From Thermococcus sp. P6 (GTDB taxonomy: Archaea > Methanobacteriota_B > Thermococci > Thermococcales > Thermococcaceae): a stretch of 64,000 bases of DNA. Shown one piece after another: positions 27,271-36,898 of this stretch. Both the position numbers and the translations under genes were made by a program. The stretch covers positions 1,178,001 to 1,242,000 of the forward strand of contig NZ_CP015104.1 of assembly GCF_002214525.1 (NCBI RefSeq), in the 5' to 3' direction. Within the stretch, counting starts at the first letter, position 1; each line of letters begins with the position of its first letter. Under the pieces are notes generated by a model. That model saw only the letters and a list, made by a program, of their open reading frames with translations, did no database searches and was not told where the DNA came from.

Positions 27271-27387
27271 TACGCCTTTTTGACAATCGCCCTTAAGTCC
27301 TCCTGTCGAATTATCAACCTCGTGGTTAAAAACTCCCCGTTAAGCTTATAAATGCTGGAGATATGACGAAAGTCCGCCGGTGATATC

Positions 27388-27537
27388 GTGAAGTGGGAGC
27401 TCACCCTCCACGGGGGAAAACATCACGGCGAAAGGCTGGTCTTTGAGGCCGAAACGGCCGACGAGGCGAGGCAGTTCGCCTTCAGAGAACTCAAGAGGAA
27501 GGCCGCCAGAGTCTTCGAACTTGAAATGCTCGGGTGA
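27388..27537 (+). CDS. 49-residue protein, beta-beta-alpha-beta pattern
   Basis: Starts with GTG at 27388 after GGTGAT (27379-27384). The predicted order is strand (WELTLHG), strand (RLVFEAET), helix (ADEARQFAFRELKRKA), strand (VFELEML). A TATA-like CTTATAAAT lies near 27343. The neighbour at 27701 has the same length and pattern. Function unknown. Confidence 0.7.
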   Translation: MKWELTLHGGKHHGERLVFEAETADEARQFAFRELKRKAARVFELEMLG

Positions 27538-27583
27538 CCTTTCCTTCTTTTGCGTCATCTACGTGCTCCCGGGAATTTAAGTG

Positions 27584-27646
27584 CATTAATGTATTTTTGT
27601 GTTCGGCCATTTGTGTTCATTGATGTTTCTATAAGTCCACTAACGT
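27584..27646 (+). promoter_or_regulatory. Three copies of a CAYTRAYGT motif before a 49-residue gene
   Basis: CATTAATGT (27584), CATTGATGT (27618) and CACTAACGT (27638) lie in one AT-rich upstream region. The last runs into the TATA-like GTTTATAAG near 27645. They may be binding sites of one regulator. Confidence 0.35.
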
Positions 27647-27700
27647 TTATAAGACCTTCCCATCGCTTCATCACCGTCAGTGATATAAGGGGGTGACGGC

Positions 27701-27850
27701 ATGCTCGTGAGGGTCGTCTACTACTTCGATAGCACCATCCCTGCGGAGCGCATAGTTGTTACGAACGACATTAAGAAGGCAGAAAGGGTGGCAAAGGAAG
27801 AAATGAAAAGGCTCGGTGCGAGGGGGTACGAGGTGGAGTGGGTGGCCTGA
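27701..27850 (+). CDS. 49-residue protein, likely paralogue of the preceding small gene
   Basis: ATG at 27701 after GGGGGTGACGGC. The same order of elements as the gene at 27388 is visible: strand (VRVVYYF), strand (RIVVTND), helix (IKKAERVAKEEMKRLGA), strand (YEVEWVA). It has its own promoter with the repeated motif described above. Function unknown. Confidence 0.72.
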   Translation: MLVRVVYYFDSTIPAERIVVTNDIKKAERVAKEEMKRLGARGYEVEWVA

Positions 27851-27868
27851 AGCGGCCCCCTTACGCCT

Positions 27869-30259
27869 TCAGCCCCCTCTGGACTGTTTGAACTTCTCCT
27901 GAATCTTTCTGTAGTACTCCATCGTTTCCTTGCTTATGCTGGGACCCACCTTTTTGAGGGCGCTTTCGAAGTCCTTCATGGTTACCTTTACCCTTCTCCT
28001 TATCTCGTCGGCCTTCATGCCCGGCCTTATGATGCCCACCTGGAGCGCCCTTCTCATCGCGGTCATGGCGGCTTCTCTTACGAGGGCTTCTATGTCCGCT
28101 CCACTGTAGCCCTCGGTTTTCCTTGCCAGCTCTTCGAGGCTAACCTCCTCCGCCAATGGAACGTTCCTCGTGTGCACCTTGAGTATCTCCAGCCTCGCCC
28201 TCTCATCGGGAGCCGGGACGAGTATAAGCCTGTCGAACCTCCCCGGCCTTAATAGAGCTGGATCGAGGATGTCCGGCCTGTTGGTTGCCGCTATAACCAC
28301 GACCCCGCTGTTCTCCTGTATGCCGTCCATCTCGGTTAAGAGCTGGTTGATGAGCCTGTCCGTAACCCTGTTCACGTCGCTCCCTCTCGCGGGAGCTATC
28401 GCGTCGATCTCGTCTATGAAGATCACCGTTGGAGCCGCCTGCCTCGCCTTCCTGAATATCTCCCTGACGTTCTTCTCGCTCTCGCCAACCCACTTGCTCA
28501 GCACTTCGGGACCGCGAATGCCTATGAAGTTCGCCTCGCTCTCGTTAGCGACGGCCTTGGCCAGTAGCGTCTTACCTGTCCCGGGTGGACCGTAGAGGAG
28601 TATCCCCTTCGGCGGGGTTATGCCCAGCCCGAGGAAGGCCTCCGGGTACTTCAGTGGCCATTCTACTGCTTCGCGGAGTTCCTGTTTTGCTTCTTCGAGT
28701 CCTCCGATGTCGTCCCAGCGGACGTTTGGTACTTCTATGAGGACTTCTCTTAGGGCTGAGGGTTCGATCATCTTCAGGGCCTCGTAGAAGTCCTCCCTCG
28801 TCACCTTGAGCTCCTCAAGGACTTCCTTGGGTATGTGCTCGGCTTCGAAGTCTATTCTGCCCTCCTTGATGATCCTTCTGAGTGCTGCCATTGCCGCTTC
28901 TCTTGCGAGTGCCGCCAGATCCGCCCCGACGAAGCCATGGGTGACCTCCGCCAGTTCCTCAAGGAGAAGGTCTATCAGCCTCGCCCGGACCTCCTCGTAG
29001 AGCCTTTCGTTTACGTCCCTCAGTATCTTCGGGATGTCCTCGTCCTTTGCGTACTTGATCCTCAGCATGGCCGTCTCCGCGGCCTCGCGGTAGGCATCGT
29101 TTCTCTCCAGCTCTTCCAGTATCTCAATAACCCTGTCCCTCCTGAACTCCGGTTCGATGGGCATTCCTCTTGTGTGGATCTGGAGGATTTCTTTTCTTCC
29201 GGTTTTGTCTGGCACTCCTACCTCGAGTTCCCTGTCGAACCTTCCGGGTCTTCTCAACGCTGGATCGATCGCGTCGGGCCTGTTGGTTGCCGCTATGACT
29301 ATGACTTTCCCGCGGCTCTTCAGACCGTCCATCAGGGTTAATAACTGTGATACCACGCGTTTTTCAACTTCTCCCGTGACTTCCTCCCTCTTGGGGGCTA
29401 TCGCGTCGATCTCATCAATGAAGATTATGGTCGGAGCGTTTTCCTCCGCCTCTTTGAAGACTTCCCTCAGGCGTTCTTCGCTTTCTCCGTAGTACTTGCT
29501 CATTATTTCGGGTCCGTTAATTGCTATGAAGTGGGCGTTGGCTTCGTTGGCAACCGCCTTCGCGAGAAGCGTCTTACCCGTTCCGGGTGGACCGTAGAGG
29601 AGAACTCCCTTCGGCGGCTCTATACCGAGCTTCTCGAATATCTCCGGGTGCTTGAGCGGGAGCTCTATCATCTCCCTGACCTTCTGGATGACGTCGCCCA
29701 GCCCGCCGATGTCCTCGTAGGTAACGCCCAGAGCGGCGGTCTTGCTGACCTCCTTAACGGGCTTCTCGCTCACGTTGAATTCCGTGAATTCGGTTATCTG
29801 GACTATGCCGGCGGGAGTCGTCGCGGTAACCACGAAGGTGAGTTCCTGACCGAGGATGCTGACCTTGAGGTAATCACCCCTGACAACGGGCCTGCCCATC
29901 AGTCTGCTGTGGAACCACTCGACGAAGTCATGGCCGAAGCGGAGCGGTTCCGTTGGGGCAACGATTACCTTCTTTGCCTCCTTCACTTCCGCCTTTCTCA
30001 CCGAGACCTCGTCCCCGAGGCCAACGCCGGCGTTCTTTCTCATGGTCCCGTCCATTCTGATTATGCCCAGTCCTTCGTCCTCCGGATAGGCCGGCCACAC
30101 CACGGCGGCGGTGTTCTTCGTTCCGATGATTTCGACGATGTCACCGCTCTGAACGCCAATCTCGTGCATGGCTCTCCTGTCTATCCTAACTATTCCCCTA
30201 CCAACGTCGCGCTGGTAAGCGGAAGCCACCTTGAGCTTGACCTCCCTCTTTTCGGACAT
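27869..30259 (-). CDS. CDC48/VCP-type AAA+ ATPase, copy 1
   Basis: 796 residues. An N-terminal double-psi barrel and beta domain (1-165) is followed by two AAA+ modules. D1 has Walker A GPPGTGKT at 223-230 and [14 protein letters not shown]2 repeats GPPGTGKT and [13 protein letters not shown]. It unfolds proteins, probably feeding the proteasome. It lies 103 bases downstream of hsp20 on the same strand. In P. furiosus the corresponding pair is heat-induced under the Phr repressor. Its D1 and D2 DNA is almost identical to copy 2 at 43874-46378. Confidence 0.95.
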   Translation of the reverse strand: MSEKREVKLKVASAYQRDVGRGIVRIDRRAMHEIGVQSGDIVEIIGTKNTAAVVWPAYPEDEGLGIIRMDGTMRKNAGVGLGDEVSVRKAEVKEAKKVIVAPTEPLRFGHDFVEWFHSRLMGRPVVRGDYLKVSILGQELTFVVTATTPAGIVQITEFTEFNVSEKPVKEVSKTAALGVTYEDIGGLGDVIQKVREMIELPLKHPEIFEKLGIEPPKGVLLYGPPGTGKTLLAKAVANEANAHFIAINGPEIMSKYYGESEERLREVFKEAEENAPTIIFIDEIDAIAPKREEVTGEVEKRVVSQLLTLMDGLKSRGKVIVIAATNRPDAIDPALRRPGRFDRELEVGVPDKTGRKEILQIHTRGMPIEPEFRRDRVIEILEELERNDAYREAAETAMLRIKYAKDEDIPKILRDVNERLYEEVRARLIDLLLEELAEVTHGFVGADLAALAREAAMAALRRIIKEGRIDFEAEHIPKEVLEELKVTREDFYEALKMIEPSALREVLIEVPNVRWDDIGGLEEAKQELREAVEWPLKYPEAFLGLGITPPKGILLYGPPGTGKTLLAKAVANESEANFIGIRGPEVLSKWVGESEKNVREIFRKARQAAPTVIFIDEIDAIAPARGSDVNRVTDRLINQLLTEMDGIQENSGVVVIAATNRPDILDPALLRPGRFDRLILVPAPDERARLEILKVHTRNVPLAEEVSLEELARKTEGYSGADIEALVREAAMTAMRRALQVGIIRPGMKADEIRRRVKVTMKDFESALKKVGPSISKETMEYYRKIQEKFKQSRGG

Positions 30260-30271
30260 TTTTAACCACCT

Positions 30272-30320
30272 CCAGTTTTTTCACCAGTTTTTTCAGATGA
30301 TTGGTACTTCAGATGATTGG
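30272..30320 (-). repeat. Two nested tandem duplications in the leader of CDC48 copy 1
   Basis: On the plus strand CCAGTTTTTTCA occurs twice head to tail (30272-30283 and 30284-30295), and CAGATGATTGG occurs twice (30294-30304 and 30310-30320). They lie between the TATA-like GATAAAATAAGG and the ribosome binding site, so they would be in the 5' leader of the mRNA. Confidence 0.7.
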
Positions 30321-30362
30321 GACGAACCTTATTTTATCCCGATGAAAAAAATAACGAAAGGT

Positions 30363-30848
30363 TCACTCGATCTTGACCTCGAACCCTTCCTTCTCTTTCC
30401 TCGGGGACTTCTTGGGTATCTCTATCTCGAGGACGCCGTTGTTGTATCTGGCCTTGGCCTTCTCGGGTATAACCTCCTCGGGCAGCCTGATGACCCTCCT
30501 GTAGCCCGAGTAGTGGCGCTCGATCCTTATTGCCCCTTCCTCCTCGAGCTCCTTCTCGCGCTTTACCTGGGCCTCGATGTAGACCGCCTCCTCGGTAACG
30601 CGGAGCCTGATATCCTCCTTCCTGACCCCCGGCAGTTCGACGGTTATCACGAACCTGTCACCGCGGTCGAAGATGTCCGCGAAGGGCTCCCTCCACGTCT
30701 CGCTCATGAACTCGTAGCGCTCCTCGGGTTCGCGGTGGCTCCAGAGCCTTGGTCCCCTGAAGAAGTCCCTGAAGATATCGTCTATTTCCTCCTGTATCTC
30801 CCTAATAACGTCGAAGGGATCCCAGTAGCGGTCCCTCCTCCACACCAT
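30363..30848 (-). CDS. hsp20: Small heat shock protein, Hsp20 family
   Basis: 161 residues. The alpha-crystallin domain spans about 57-150: GDRFVITVELPGVRKEDI, then RVIRLPEEVIPEKAKARYNNGVLEIEIPK. A C-terminal KKSPRKEK tail replaces the usual IXI region partly. It keeps unfolded proteins soluble. RBS GGGGGTGGTAGT precedes the ATG at 30848. Confidence 0.95.
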   Translation of the reverse strand: MVWRRDRYWDPFDVIREIQEEIDDIFRDFFRGPRLWSHREPEERYEFMSETWREPFADIFDRGDRFVITVELPGVRKEDIRLRVTEEAVYIEAQVKREKELEEEGAIRIERHYSGYRRVIRLPEEVIPEKAKARYNNGVLEIEIPKKSPRKEKEGFEVKIE

Positions 30849-30869
30849 ACTACCACCCCCGTACCTTTT

Positions 30870-30910
30870 GTTTACCCACTGTAACTAAAACGTAAGGGTT
30901 TAAAAAGTTT
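30870..30910 (-). promoter_or_regulatory. hsp20 promoter with possible repressor site
   Basis: Read on the minus strand, CTTTTTAAACC near 30909-30899 is the TATA box. Downstream of it an imperfect inverted repeat, GTTAC-AGTGG-GTAAAC (plus-strand 30870-30885), sits where a repressor would block initiation. In P. furiosus Phr acts at such a position. The match to Phr itself is inference. A further TTTAGT...ACTAAA repeat lies at 30917-30939. Confidence 0.45.
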
Positions 30911-30935
30911 TGTGTCTTTTAGTGTGCATTGGTGA

Positions 30936-31799
30936 CTAAAATTCTCTTCCGCTAAAATTCAGAACGGAGTCCCTTGAGATGGCCTGAGCATCGTAGCCGA
31001 GGCCGTTGAGTGTCCGGGCGAACTCCCTCGAAAAGCCGTAGACGGTGAACACCCTCTCGGGATTCACCCTCTCCACGATCCTGATGAGCTCCCAGAAGTC
31101 GGCGTGGTTGCTGAGCTTTAATTCCCCGAAGCCGGAGACCCTAACTCCAGGCTCCGGAAGTGAAGACCTCTCCATGCCGGAAGCCAGCACGACGTCGCCC
31201 TCCGGGGAGACGTTCTTGAAGGAGACCCCGAACTTGGAATAAACGCGCGCCACCTTCAGTACCTCCCCCGGAACCCTTACGGTGTAGCCGTGCAGGTCGA
31301 GTATCTTCATGACCTCCTGAGCCTTCCCCATCCGGTTGACGTATAGAACGGGCCTTTTTCCCCTATCGAGGGCCTCCTCGACAAGTCCTACCAGCCTTTT
31401 CTCGGCCTCTCTTGGAGCTGGAAAGGAGAAACCCGGAACCCCGAAGGTGGCCTCCACGATGAGGAAATCTGCCCCCGGAAATCGGCTCTTCTCGGCCGTT
31501 CTTAGTTTGAACCACTTCGTGTCTCCGGTATAGAAAAGCGTCCCGTTTTCGAGCCACAGCTTTATTCCGGCAGAGCCGAGCATATGGCCTGCGGGATATA
31601 GCTTGGCCTTGAAATCGCCGAGGTAGAAGCGCTTCCCGAATTTAACCTCCCGGTAAAAGCCCCCCTTTCTCAGATGGCTGAGGAACTTCGTTGGTCTGGT
31701 CGAGAAGATTATCCGGCCGCTTACGAAGTGGTCCGCGTGGGCGTGGCTCTGGAAGGCTAAGGTGGCCGAGCTGTCGAGACCGACGTTCTCCAGTATCAT
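30936..31799 (-). CDS. Metallo-beta-lactamase-fold exonuclease-like protein
   Basis: 287 residues from the ATG at 31799 (a GTG one codon earlier is possible). HAHADH near residue 20, AGHMLGSAG, LFYTGDT, and a C-terminal NHADFWELIRIV give the metal ligands. The pattern resembles the beta-lactamase-fold RNA processing exonucleases related to mRNA 3' processing factors, though it is shorter than full beta-CASP enzymes. It diverges from the ABC gene. Confidence 0.8.
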   Translation of the reverse strand: MILENVGLDSSATLAFQSHAHADHFVSGRIIFSTRPTKFLSHLRKGGFYREVKFGKRFYLGDFKAKLYPAGHMLGSAGIKLWLENGTLFYTGDTKWFKLRTAEKSRFPGADFLIVEATFGVPGFSFPAPREAEKRLVGLVEEALDRGKRPVLYVNRMGKAQEVMKILDLHGYTVRVPGEVLKVARVYSKFGVSFKNVSPEGDVVLASGMERSSLPEPGVRVSGFGELKLSNHADFWELIRIVERVNPERVFTVYGFSREFARTLNGLGYDAQAISRDSVLNFSGREF

Positions 31800-31860
31800 C
31801 ACAGGGAGATACCCCGAAACGTTTATCTACCTTCGTTTCGATTCCCTTCTTGGTGTTGAG

Positions 31861-32799
31861 ATGGGCACCTACATTATCGAGACCCGGAACCTCACCAAGT
31901 TCTTCGGTAAGATGAACGCCGTCTATCATCTCAACCTCAGGGTGCCCAAGGGGGCTGTCTACGGCTTTCTGGGGCCCAACGGTGCGGGAAAGACCACCAC
32001 CATAAAGATGCTCACCGGGGCTTTGAGACCAACCTACGGTGAGATAAGGATCTTTGACCTCGAGATGCCCCGCCAGAGGGTCGAGATAATGCGTAACGTT
32101 GGCTACATGCCCGAGAGACCCCTCGCCTACGAGGACATGACTATCTTCGAGTTTCTGACTTACATGGGCCGCCTTCTGGGACTTCCAAAGGACGAGGCGG
32201 TGAGGGAGGCGAGGGAGCTGATGGCCTACACGGGCGTTGGAAAGCTGGCCTTCAAGGGGATAAAGGAGCTCTCGAGCGGCCAGAGGCAGAGGGTCACCTT
32301 CGCCATGGCCCTCCTCGGGGATCCGGAGCTCCTCATCCTCGACGAGCCAACGAGCAACCTCGACCCGCTGGGGAGGATGGAGTTCATAGGCAAGGTTCTG
32401 GAGCTGGCAAAGAGCGGGAAGACCATATTCGTGAGCTCCCACATTGTGAGCGAGATAGAGAGGATGTGCAACCACGTCGGGCTTATAAAGGACGGCGAGC
32501 TCATCGAACAGGGGCGCGTCAGGGAGCTCGTAAAGGTCGACGGAACGGACTACGATGTGATGGTTTCCGACAACGCTCTTCTCCTCGAGTTCCTCAGGGG
32601 AGAGATCTACGTTAGGGAAGCGTGGGAGGAGGAAGGTATTGTGAGGGTAAAGCTGGATGAGAGGTTCGCCGAGAGGTTCTTTCTGGAGCTTCCAAAGTTT
32701 CTGGCCGAGAACAGACTCGCGCTCAGGCTCTTCAAACCCCACACCAGCCCGCTGGAGAGGATCCTGATGAAGCGCTTCAACGTGGGGTGGAAGGAATGA
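31861..32799 (+). CDS. ABC transporter ATP-binding protein
   Basis: 312 residues. Walker A is GPNGAGKTT, the signature is LSSGQRQR, and Walker B is LLILDEPTSNLDP, followed by the switch His in FVSSHIVSEI. The C-terminal 90 residues form the extra domain common in drug or ABC-2 type exporters. It overlaps the permease gene by ATGA at 32796-32799. Confidence 0.94.
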   Translation: MGTYIIETRNLTKFFGKMNAVYHLNLRVPKGAVYGFLGPNGAGKTTTIKMLTGALRPTYGEIRIFDLEMPRQRVEIMRNVGYMPERPLAYEDMTIFEFLTYMGRLLGLPKDEAVREARELMAYTGVGKLAFKGIKELSSGQRQRVTFAMALLGDPELLILDEPTSNLDPLGRMEFIGKVLELAKSGKTIFVSSHIVSEIERMCNHVGLIKDGELIEQGRVRELVKVDGTDYDVMVSDNALLLEFLRGEIYVREAWEEEGIVRVKLDERFAERFFLELPKFLAENRLALRLFKPHTSPLERILMKRFNVGWKE

Positions 32800-33608
32800 G
32801 CCCTAAACCAGACCCCCTCCGGAGTCCCCTGTGGGTCGTCTTCGAGGGCGAGTTCAGGAGGCTCATCCGTTCGAGGAAGCTCAAGGTTCTCTTTGCTGTA
32901 ACGTTCTTCCCGGCTTTGATATACCTCCTTAACCCGAATTCAACAGGGACCGGCGTTGAGGCCATGCTGGAGTCTTTTCAGGCCCTGATGCTCCAGCTTC
33001 TCCCAGACTACTGGATAGGTATAATCGGTCAGCTCATAGCCATAATCCTGATGAGCGACCTCCTTGGGGGGGAGATAGACAGGGGGACGATAAGGCTCCT
33101 GCTTGCGAGACCCCTGAGGCTCAGCGAGATGATCACCGCCAAGTTCCTCGCGGGGTTAAGTGCCCTCGCGGTCCTCTTTGGGATTCCCTATCTTACCGTC
33201 TGGCTCTACAATCCCGTGGTCTACGACGCCGGCTTTGAGGGTCTCCGCGAGGGTCTTCCCCAGCTCCTCCTCGTTCTCGGAGTAACCCTGCTCGTTCTGG
33301 CGCTCCTCGGGGCACTGGCGATGCTCGTTTCAGCTCTCATACCCCGCTCCCTGTACGCCTCTCTGGCGACCTTTGGAATCGTCTTCCTCCTTCAGTTCCT
33401 CCTTCCCCAGATACCCTACATCCGGAATCCGGAGAGGTACACCCTCGGCTATCAGGCGGTCGTTCTTCTCAAGGCCAGCTTCGACAAACTCGACCTGAGC
33501 GTTTTCACCGGAGTTCCATCCCACACGGCCCTTTACTTCGGCGGAACGACCCTTCTCCTGCTGACCTTTACGTGGGCGGTTCTGATGAGGAGGGACTTCC
33601 CGGACTGA
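32796..33608 (+). CDS. ABC-2 type permease
   Basis: 270 residues with about six hydrophobic segments, for example VLFAVTFFPALIYLL, YWIGIIGQLIAIILM and LLLVLGVTLLVLALLGALAML. The segment GGEIDRGTIRLLLARPLRLSEM is typical of ABC-2 permeases. With the ATPase it should form an exporter of unknown substrate. The start overlaps the stop of the ATPase gene. Confidence 0.9.
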   Translation: MSPKPDPLRSPLWVVFEGEFRRLIRSRKLKVLFAVTFFPALIYLLNPNSTGTGVEAMLESFQALMLQLLPDYWIGIIGQLIAIILMSDLLGGEIDRGTIRLLLARPLRLSEMITAKFLAGLSALAVLFGIPYLTVWLYNPVVYDAGFEGLREGLPQLLLVLGVTLLVLALLGALAMLVSALIPRSLYASLATFGIVFLLQFLLPQIPYIRNPERYTLGYQAVVLLKASFDKLDLSVFTGVPSHTALYFGGTTLLLLTFTWAVLMRRDFPD

Positions 33609-33663
33609 TGGATAATTTATCCAAGGTAAAGGGGACTCTTTAGTTATGTAAAAGCTTTTTATA
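33609..33663 (+). promoter_or_regulatory. Promoter of mutase large subunit with palindromic operator
   Basis: TGGATAATTTATCCA (33609-33623) followed by AGGTAAAG lies about 33 bases before the TATA box TTTTTATA (33656-33663). The palindrome is nearly perfect. A closely similar motif, also followed by AGGTAAAG and with a similar distance to TATA, precedes the mutase small subunit at 62136, and a third is at 62663. Confidence 0.65.
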
Positions 33664-33695
33664 TTCCGGAGTCCAATAGGGAAGGGGTGGTAGGT

Positions 33696-35384
33696 ATGAC
33701 CTTCGATAAGGAAAAGCTCTCGAAGATTAGGGAGGAGGAAAAGCGCTGGGAGGAAACGACGGTTAAGAAGCTCATCGAGAGGAGGCCCGAGAGAAAGGAG
33801 AAGTTCATGACGGACGACGGCTTTGAGATAAAGCGGACTTATACTCCCGCGGACCTTGGAGAGGACTGGGACTACCTCGAAAAGCTCGGTTTTCCCGGCG
33901 AGTACCCCTTCACCCGCGGGGTTTACGCGACGATGTACCGCGGCAGGTTCTGGACGATGAGGCAGTACGCGGGTTTCGGAACGGCCGAGGAGTCGAACAG
34001 GCGGTACAAATACCTTCTTGAGCAGGGACAGACGGGTTTGAGCGTCGCCTTTGACCTTCCAACCCAGATAGGTTACGACAGCGATCACCCGATGAGCGAG
34101 GGTGAGGTGGGTAAGGTCGGTGTTGCCATAGACTCCCTCTGGGATATGGAGATACTCTTCGATGGTATTCCTCTGGATAAGGTCTCAACTTCGATGACCA
34201 TCAACTCCACCGCGGCCAACCTTCTGGCCATGTACATACTCGTTGCCGAAAAGCAGGGCGTTTCTCAGGAAAAGCTCCGCGGAACGGTTCAGAACGACGT
34301 GCTCAAGGAGTACATAGCGCGCGGCACCTACATCTTCCCGCCCCAGCCGAGCATGAGGCTCACCACGGACATCATCATGTACTGCGCCGAGAACGTTCCC
34401 AAGTGGAACCCCATCTCAATAAGCGGCTACCACATCAGGGAGGCCGGGGCAAATGCCGTTCAGGAGGTTGCCTTCACCCTCGCGGACGGTGTGGAGTACG
34501 TCAAGGCCGTCATCGACAGGGGGATGGACGTTGACAGGTTCGCCCCGAGACTGAGCTTCTTCTTCAACGCCCACAACAACTTCCTCGAGGAGATAGCCAA
34601 GTTCAGGGCCGCCAGAAAACTCTGGGCCTACATCATGAAGGAGTGGTTCAACGCCAAAAATCCAAGGAGCATGCTCCTGCGCTTCCACACCCAGACGGCC
34701 GGGTCAACCCTGACCGCCCAGCAGCCGGAGAACAACATAGTTCGCGTTGCCATTCAGGCCCTCGCGGCCGTTCTCGGCGGAACCCAGAGTCTTCACACCA
34801 ACTCCTACGACGAGGCCCTTTCCCTGCCGACGGAGAAGAGCGTCCGCATAGCCCTCAGAACCCAGCAGATCATAGCCTACGAAAGCGGTGTGGTCGACAC
34901 CGTAGACCCGCTTGGGGGTTCCTACTACATCGAGTGGCTCACGGACCACATCTATGACGAGGCCCTGAAGTACATTGAGAAGATCCAGAAGATGGGAGGG
35001 ATGATGAAGGCCATTGAACGGGGCTACGTCCAGAGGGAGATAGCGGAGAGTGCCTACAAAGTCCAGAAGGAGATAGAGGAGAAGAAGCGTATAATAGTCG
35101 GCGTTAACGAGTTCGTGGTTGACGAACCTCTGGACGTCGAGATACTCAAGGTCGACCCGAGCATAAGGGAGAAGCAGATCGAGAGGCTCAAAAAGCTCCG
35201 TTCCGTAAGAGATGGTAAAAAAGTTGAGGAAATCCTTGATAAGCTCAGGAAAGCAGCGGAAACCGAGGACGAGAACCTCATGCCCTACATCATAGAGGCC
35301 CACAGGCACCTCGCAACCCTCGGGGAGGTTACCGACGTTCTGAGGGACGTCTGGGGCGAGTACAGGGCCCCGCTGGTGTTCTGA
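33696..35384 (+). CDS. mcmA1: Methylmalonyl-CoA mutase, large (catalytic) subunit
   Basis: 562 residues; ATG at 33696 after GGGGTGGTAGGT. The TIM-barrel substrate-binding half is clear: [53 protein letters not shown] and [16 protein letters not shown]. The cobalamin-binding half is a separate protein at 62221-62649. The enzyme isomerises methylmalonyl-CoA and succinyl-CoA using B12. Confidence 0.95.
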   Translation: MTFDKEKLSKIREEEKRWEETTVKKLIERRPERKEKFMTDDGFEIKRTYTPADLGEDWDYLEKLGFPGEYPFTRGVYATMYRGRFWTMRQYAGFGTAEESNRRYKYLLEQGQTGLSVAFDLPTQIGYDSDHPMSEGEVGKVGVAIDSLWDMEILFDGIPLDKVSTSMTINSTAANLLAMYILVAEKQGVSQEKLRGTVQNDVLKEYIARGTYIFPPQPSMRLTTDIIMYCAENVPKWNPISISGYHIREAGANAVQEVAFTLADGVEYVKAVIDRGMDVDRFAPRLSFFFNAHNNFLEEIAKFRAARKLWAYIMKEWFNAKNPRSMLLRFHTQTAGSTLTAQQPENNIVRVAIQALAAVLGGTQSLHTNSYDEALSLPTEKSVRIALRTQQIIAYESGVVDTVDPLGGSYYIEWLTDHIYDEALKYIEKIQKMGGMMKAIERGYVQREIAESAYKVQKEIEEKKRIIVGVNEFVVDEPLDVEILKVDPSIREKQIERLKKLRSVRDGKKVEEILDKLRKAAETEDENLMPYIIEAHRHLATLGEVTDVLRDVWGEYRAPLVF

Positions 35385-35412
35385 GGTTTACCTTTTCTCC
35401 CCCCTTTCTCAA
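35385..35412 (+). terminator. Pyrimidine-rich terminator after mcmA1
   Basis: TTTACCTTTTCTCCCCCCTT follows the stop, a T/C-rich tract typical of archaeal intrinsic termination. Confidence 0.4.
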
Positions 35413-35498
35413 GCGGGAGAAGCGTAGGGCTCACGAAAAAGCTTAAAAAAGGATACCCAAAGCATCAACGGACATCATGATAATCCGGAGGTGTAGTT

Positions 35499-35654
35499 AT
35501 GGCGAGAAACAAACCCTTTGCGAAGAAGCTCAGGCTTGCCAAGGCCGCCAAGCAGAACAGACGCGTTCCGGTCTGGGTCATCCTCAAGACCAGCAGGGAG
35601 GTCATGACCCATCCGAAGAGGAGGATGTGGAGAAGGACCAAGCTCAAGGAGTGA
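35499..35654 (+). CDS. rpl39e: Ribosomal protein L39e
   Basis: 51 residues, very basic: [20 protein letters not shown] at the start and [14 protein letters not shown] at the end, the full normal length. It is a core protein of the large subunit near the exit tunnel. It starts a cluster with L31e, eIF6 and L18a that is common in Euryarchaeota. A promoter-like GCTTAAAAAAGG lies near 35440. Confidence 0.97.
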   Translation: MARNKPFAKKLRLAKAAKQNRRVPVWVILKTSREVMTHPKRRMWRRTKLKE

Positions 35655-35664
35655 GGTGGTTTAA

Positions 35665-35934
35665 ATGATCAGACCCGGAGAGGAAGTTATGTTCGTCGTT
35701 CCCATCAGGAAGATAAAGAAGCGCGTTCCGCGCTGGAAGAGGGCACCGAGGGCTGCAAGATTCGTCCGCGAGTGGATAGCGAGGCACGCCAAGGCCGACG
35801 AGGTGGTCATCGGAACGGACGTCAACGAGAAGCTCTGGGAGCGCGGGGCGGAGAAACCGCCGAACAAGATCCGCGTCAAGGTTATCGTCGAGGAGAGCGA
35901 AGGCAAGAGGATTGCCCGGGTTTCCCTCGCCTGA
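35665..35934 (+). CDS. rpl31e: Ribosomal protein L31e
   Basis: 89 residues. [20 protein letters not shown] and [22 protein letters not shown] are family hallmarks. It sits near the tunnel exit on the large subunit. It lies 10 bases after L39e with GAGGTGG as binding site. Confidence 0.97.
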   Translation: MIRPGEEVMFVVPIRKIKKRVPRWKRAPRAARFVREWIARHAKADEVVIGTDVNEKLWERGAEKPPNKIRVKVIVEESEGKRIARVSLA

Positions 35935-35960
35935 TTCTTTTAATTTGAAGGGGTGACCGG

Positions 35961-36647
35961 ATGCGAATAGAAAGGATGGATTTTGAGAACTCCCCGTACC
36001 TTGGAGTTTACGGCCTCGTCACCGACAGGGTAGCCCTCATCAGGGAGGGTCTAAGCTCGCGAAAGCTTGAAACCCTCGGGGGAGTTCTCGGAGTCCCTCT
36101 CGTGGAGACGAGCGTTATGAAGTCCCGCATAATCGGCATATTCGCCGCCGGGAACTCCAGAGCGATAGTCGTCCCGTGGTATGTCTGGGACACCGAGCTG
36201 GAGCGGATAAAAGAGGGACTCAGGGAGCACGACCTGGATATGGAGGTTGTTCCCTTCAAAAGCACACTCACGGCCCTTGGCAACCTCATCCTGGCCAACG
36301 ACAGGGCGGCGCTGGTGAGTGCCAAGTTCACCCGTGAGGAGGCAAAAAAGCTCGGGGACATACTCGACGTTGAGGTTGAGAGGGGCATGATAGGCGACTT
36401 CCATGCCGTTGGGAGTGCGGGGGTCGTTACGAACAGGGGCGGGCTCGTCCATCCCGAGGCCACGGATGAGGAACTTGAGTGGCTCCGCGATCTCTTCGGG
36501 GTGGATATATACGTTGGAACCGCCAACATGGGCGTTCCCTTCGTCGGCTCATGCGTCCTTGCAAACTCCAACGGTGTCGTCGTTGGAAGCCTTACAACCG
36601 GACCCGAGATAGTTAAGATTGAAGAGGCCCTTGGTTTCCTTGACTGA
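35961..36647 (+). CDS. eif6: Translation initiation factor 6
   Basis: 228 residues with the fivefold pseudo-repeat of eIF6: FENSPYLGVYGLVTDRVALI, GNSRAIVVPWYVWDTELE, LTALGNLILANDRAALVS, GSAGVVTNRGGLVHPE, SCVLANSNGVVVGSLTTGPE. It binds the large subunit and blocks premature joining. It is in the L39e-L31e operon. Confidence 0.97.
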   Translation: MRIERMDFENSPYLGVYGLVTDRVALIREGLSSRKLETLGGVLGVPLVETSVMKSRIIGIFAAGNSRAIVVPWYVWDTELERIKEGLREHDLDMEVVPFKSTLTALGNLILANDRAALVSAKFTREEAKKLGDILDVEVERGMIGDFHAVGSAGVVTNRGGLVHPEATDEELEWLRDLFGVDIYVGTANMGVPFVGSCVLANSNGVVVGSLTTGPEIVKIEEALGFLD

Positions 36648-36662
36648 TCGGGAGGTGTGGAT

Positions 36663-36893
36663 ATGGAGGTTAAGGTCTTCAGGATTAGGGGTGTTTTCGA
36701 GAGGAACGGAAAAAAGGAGAGGTTCAGCAGGGAGTACCGCGGCCTTAAGGCCGAGGACGTCGTGGAAATCCTCTACTCAGAGGTGGGTAGCAAGCACAGG
36801 GTTCCGAGGAACAAGATCTGGATCGAGAGCGTTGAAGAGATAAAACCCGAAGAGGCCGAGAACCCGATAGTCAGAAAGCTCAGCGGGCTTTGA
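36663..36893 (+). CDS. rpl18a: Ribosomal protein L18a (LX)
   Basis: 76 residues from the ATG at 36663, which follows GGGAGGTG; the GTG at 36657 is less likely. [20 protein letters not shown] and the end [20 protein letters not shown] match LX. It closes the cluster with eIF6. Confidence 0.92.
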   Translation: MEVKVFRIRGVFERNGKKERFSREYRGLKAEDVVEILYSEVGSKHRVPRNKIWIESVEEIKPEEAENPIVRKLSGL

Positions 36894-36898
36894 TGTTT

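Noticed and set aside
27141-27387. Small hairpins and a CCACAAA (ACA-like) box, possible H/ACA guide RNA
   Set aside because: No full stem with a pseudouridylation pocket and k-turn could be drawn with confidence, and no promoter for a separate RNA is clear.
28170-29492. Long open frames antisense to CDC48 copy 1 (and the same at 44205-45479 in copy 2)
   Set aside because: They are mirror frames of a strongly conserved ATPase with biased codons, rich in Ser and Leu, and have no family likeness or binding site.
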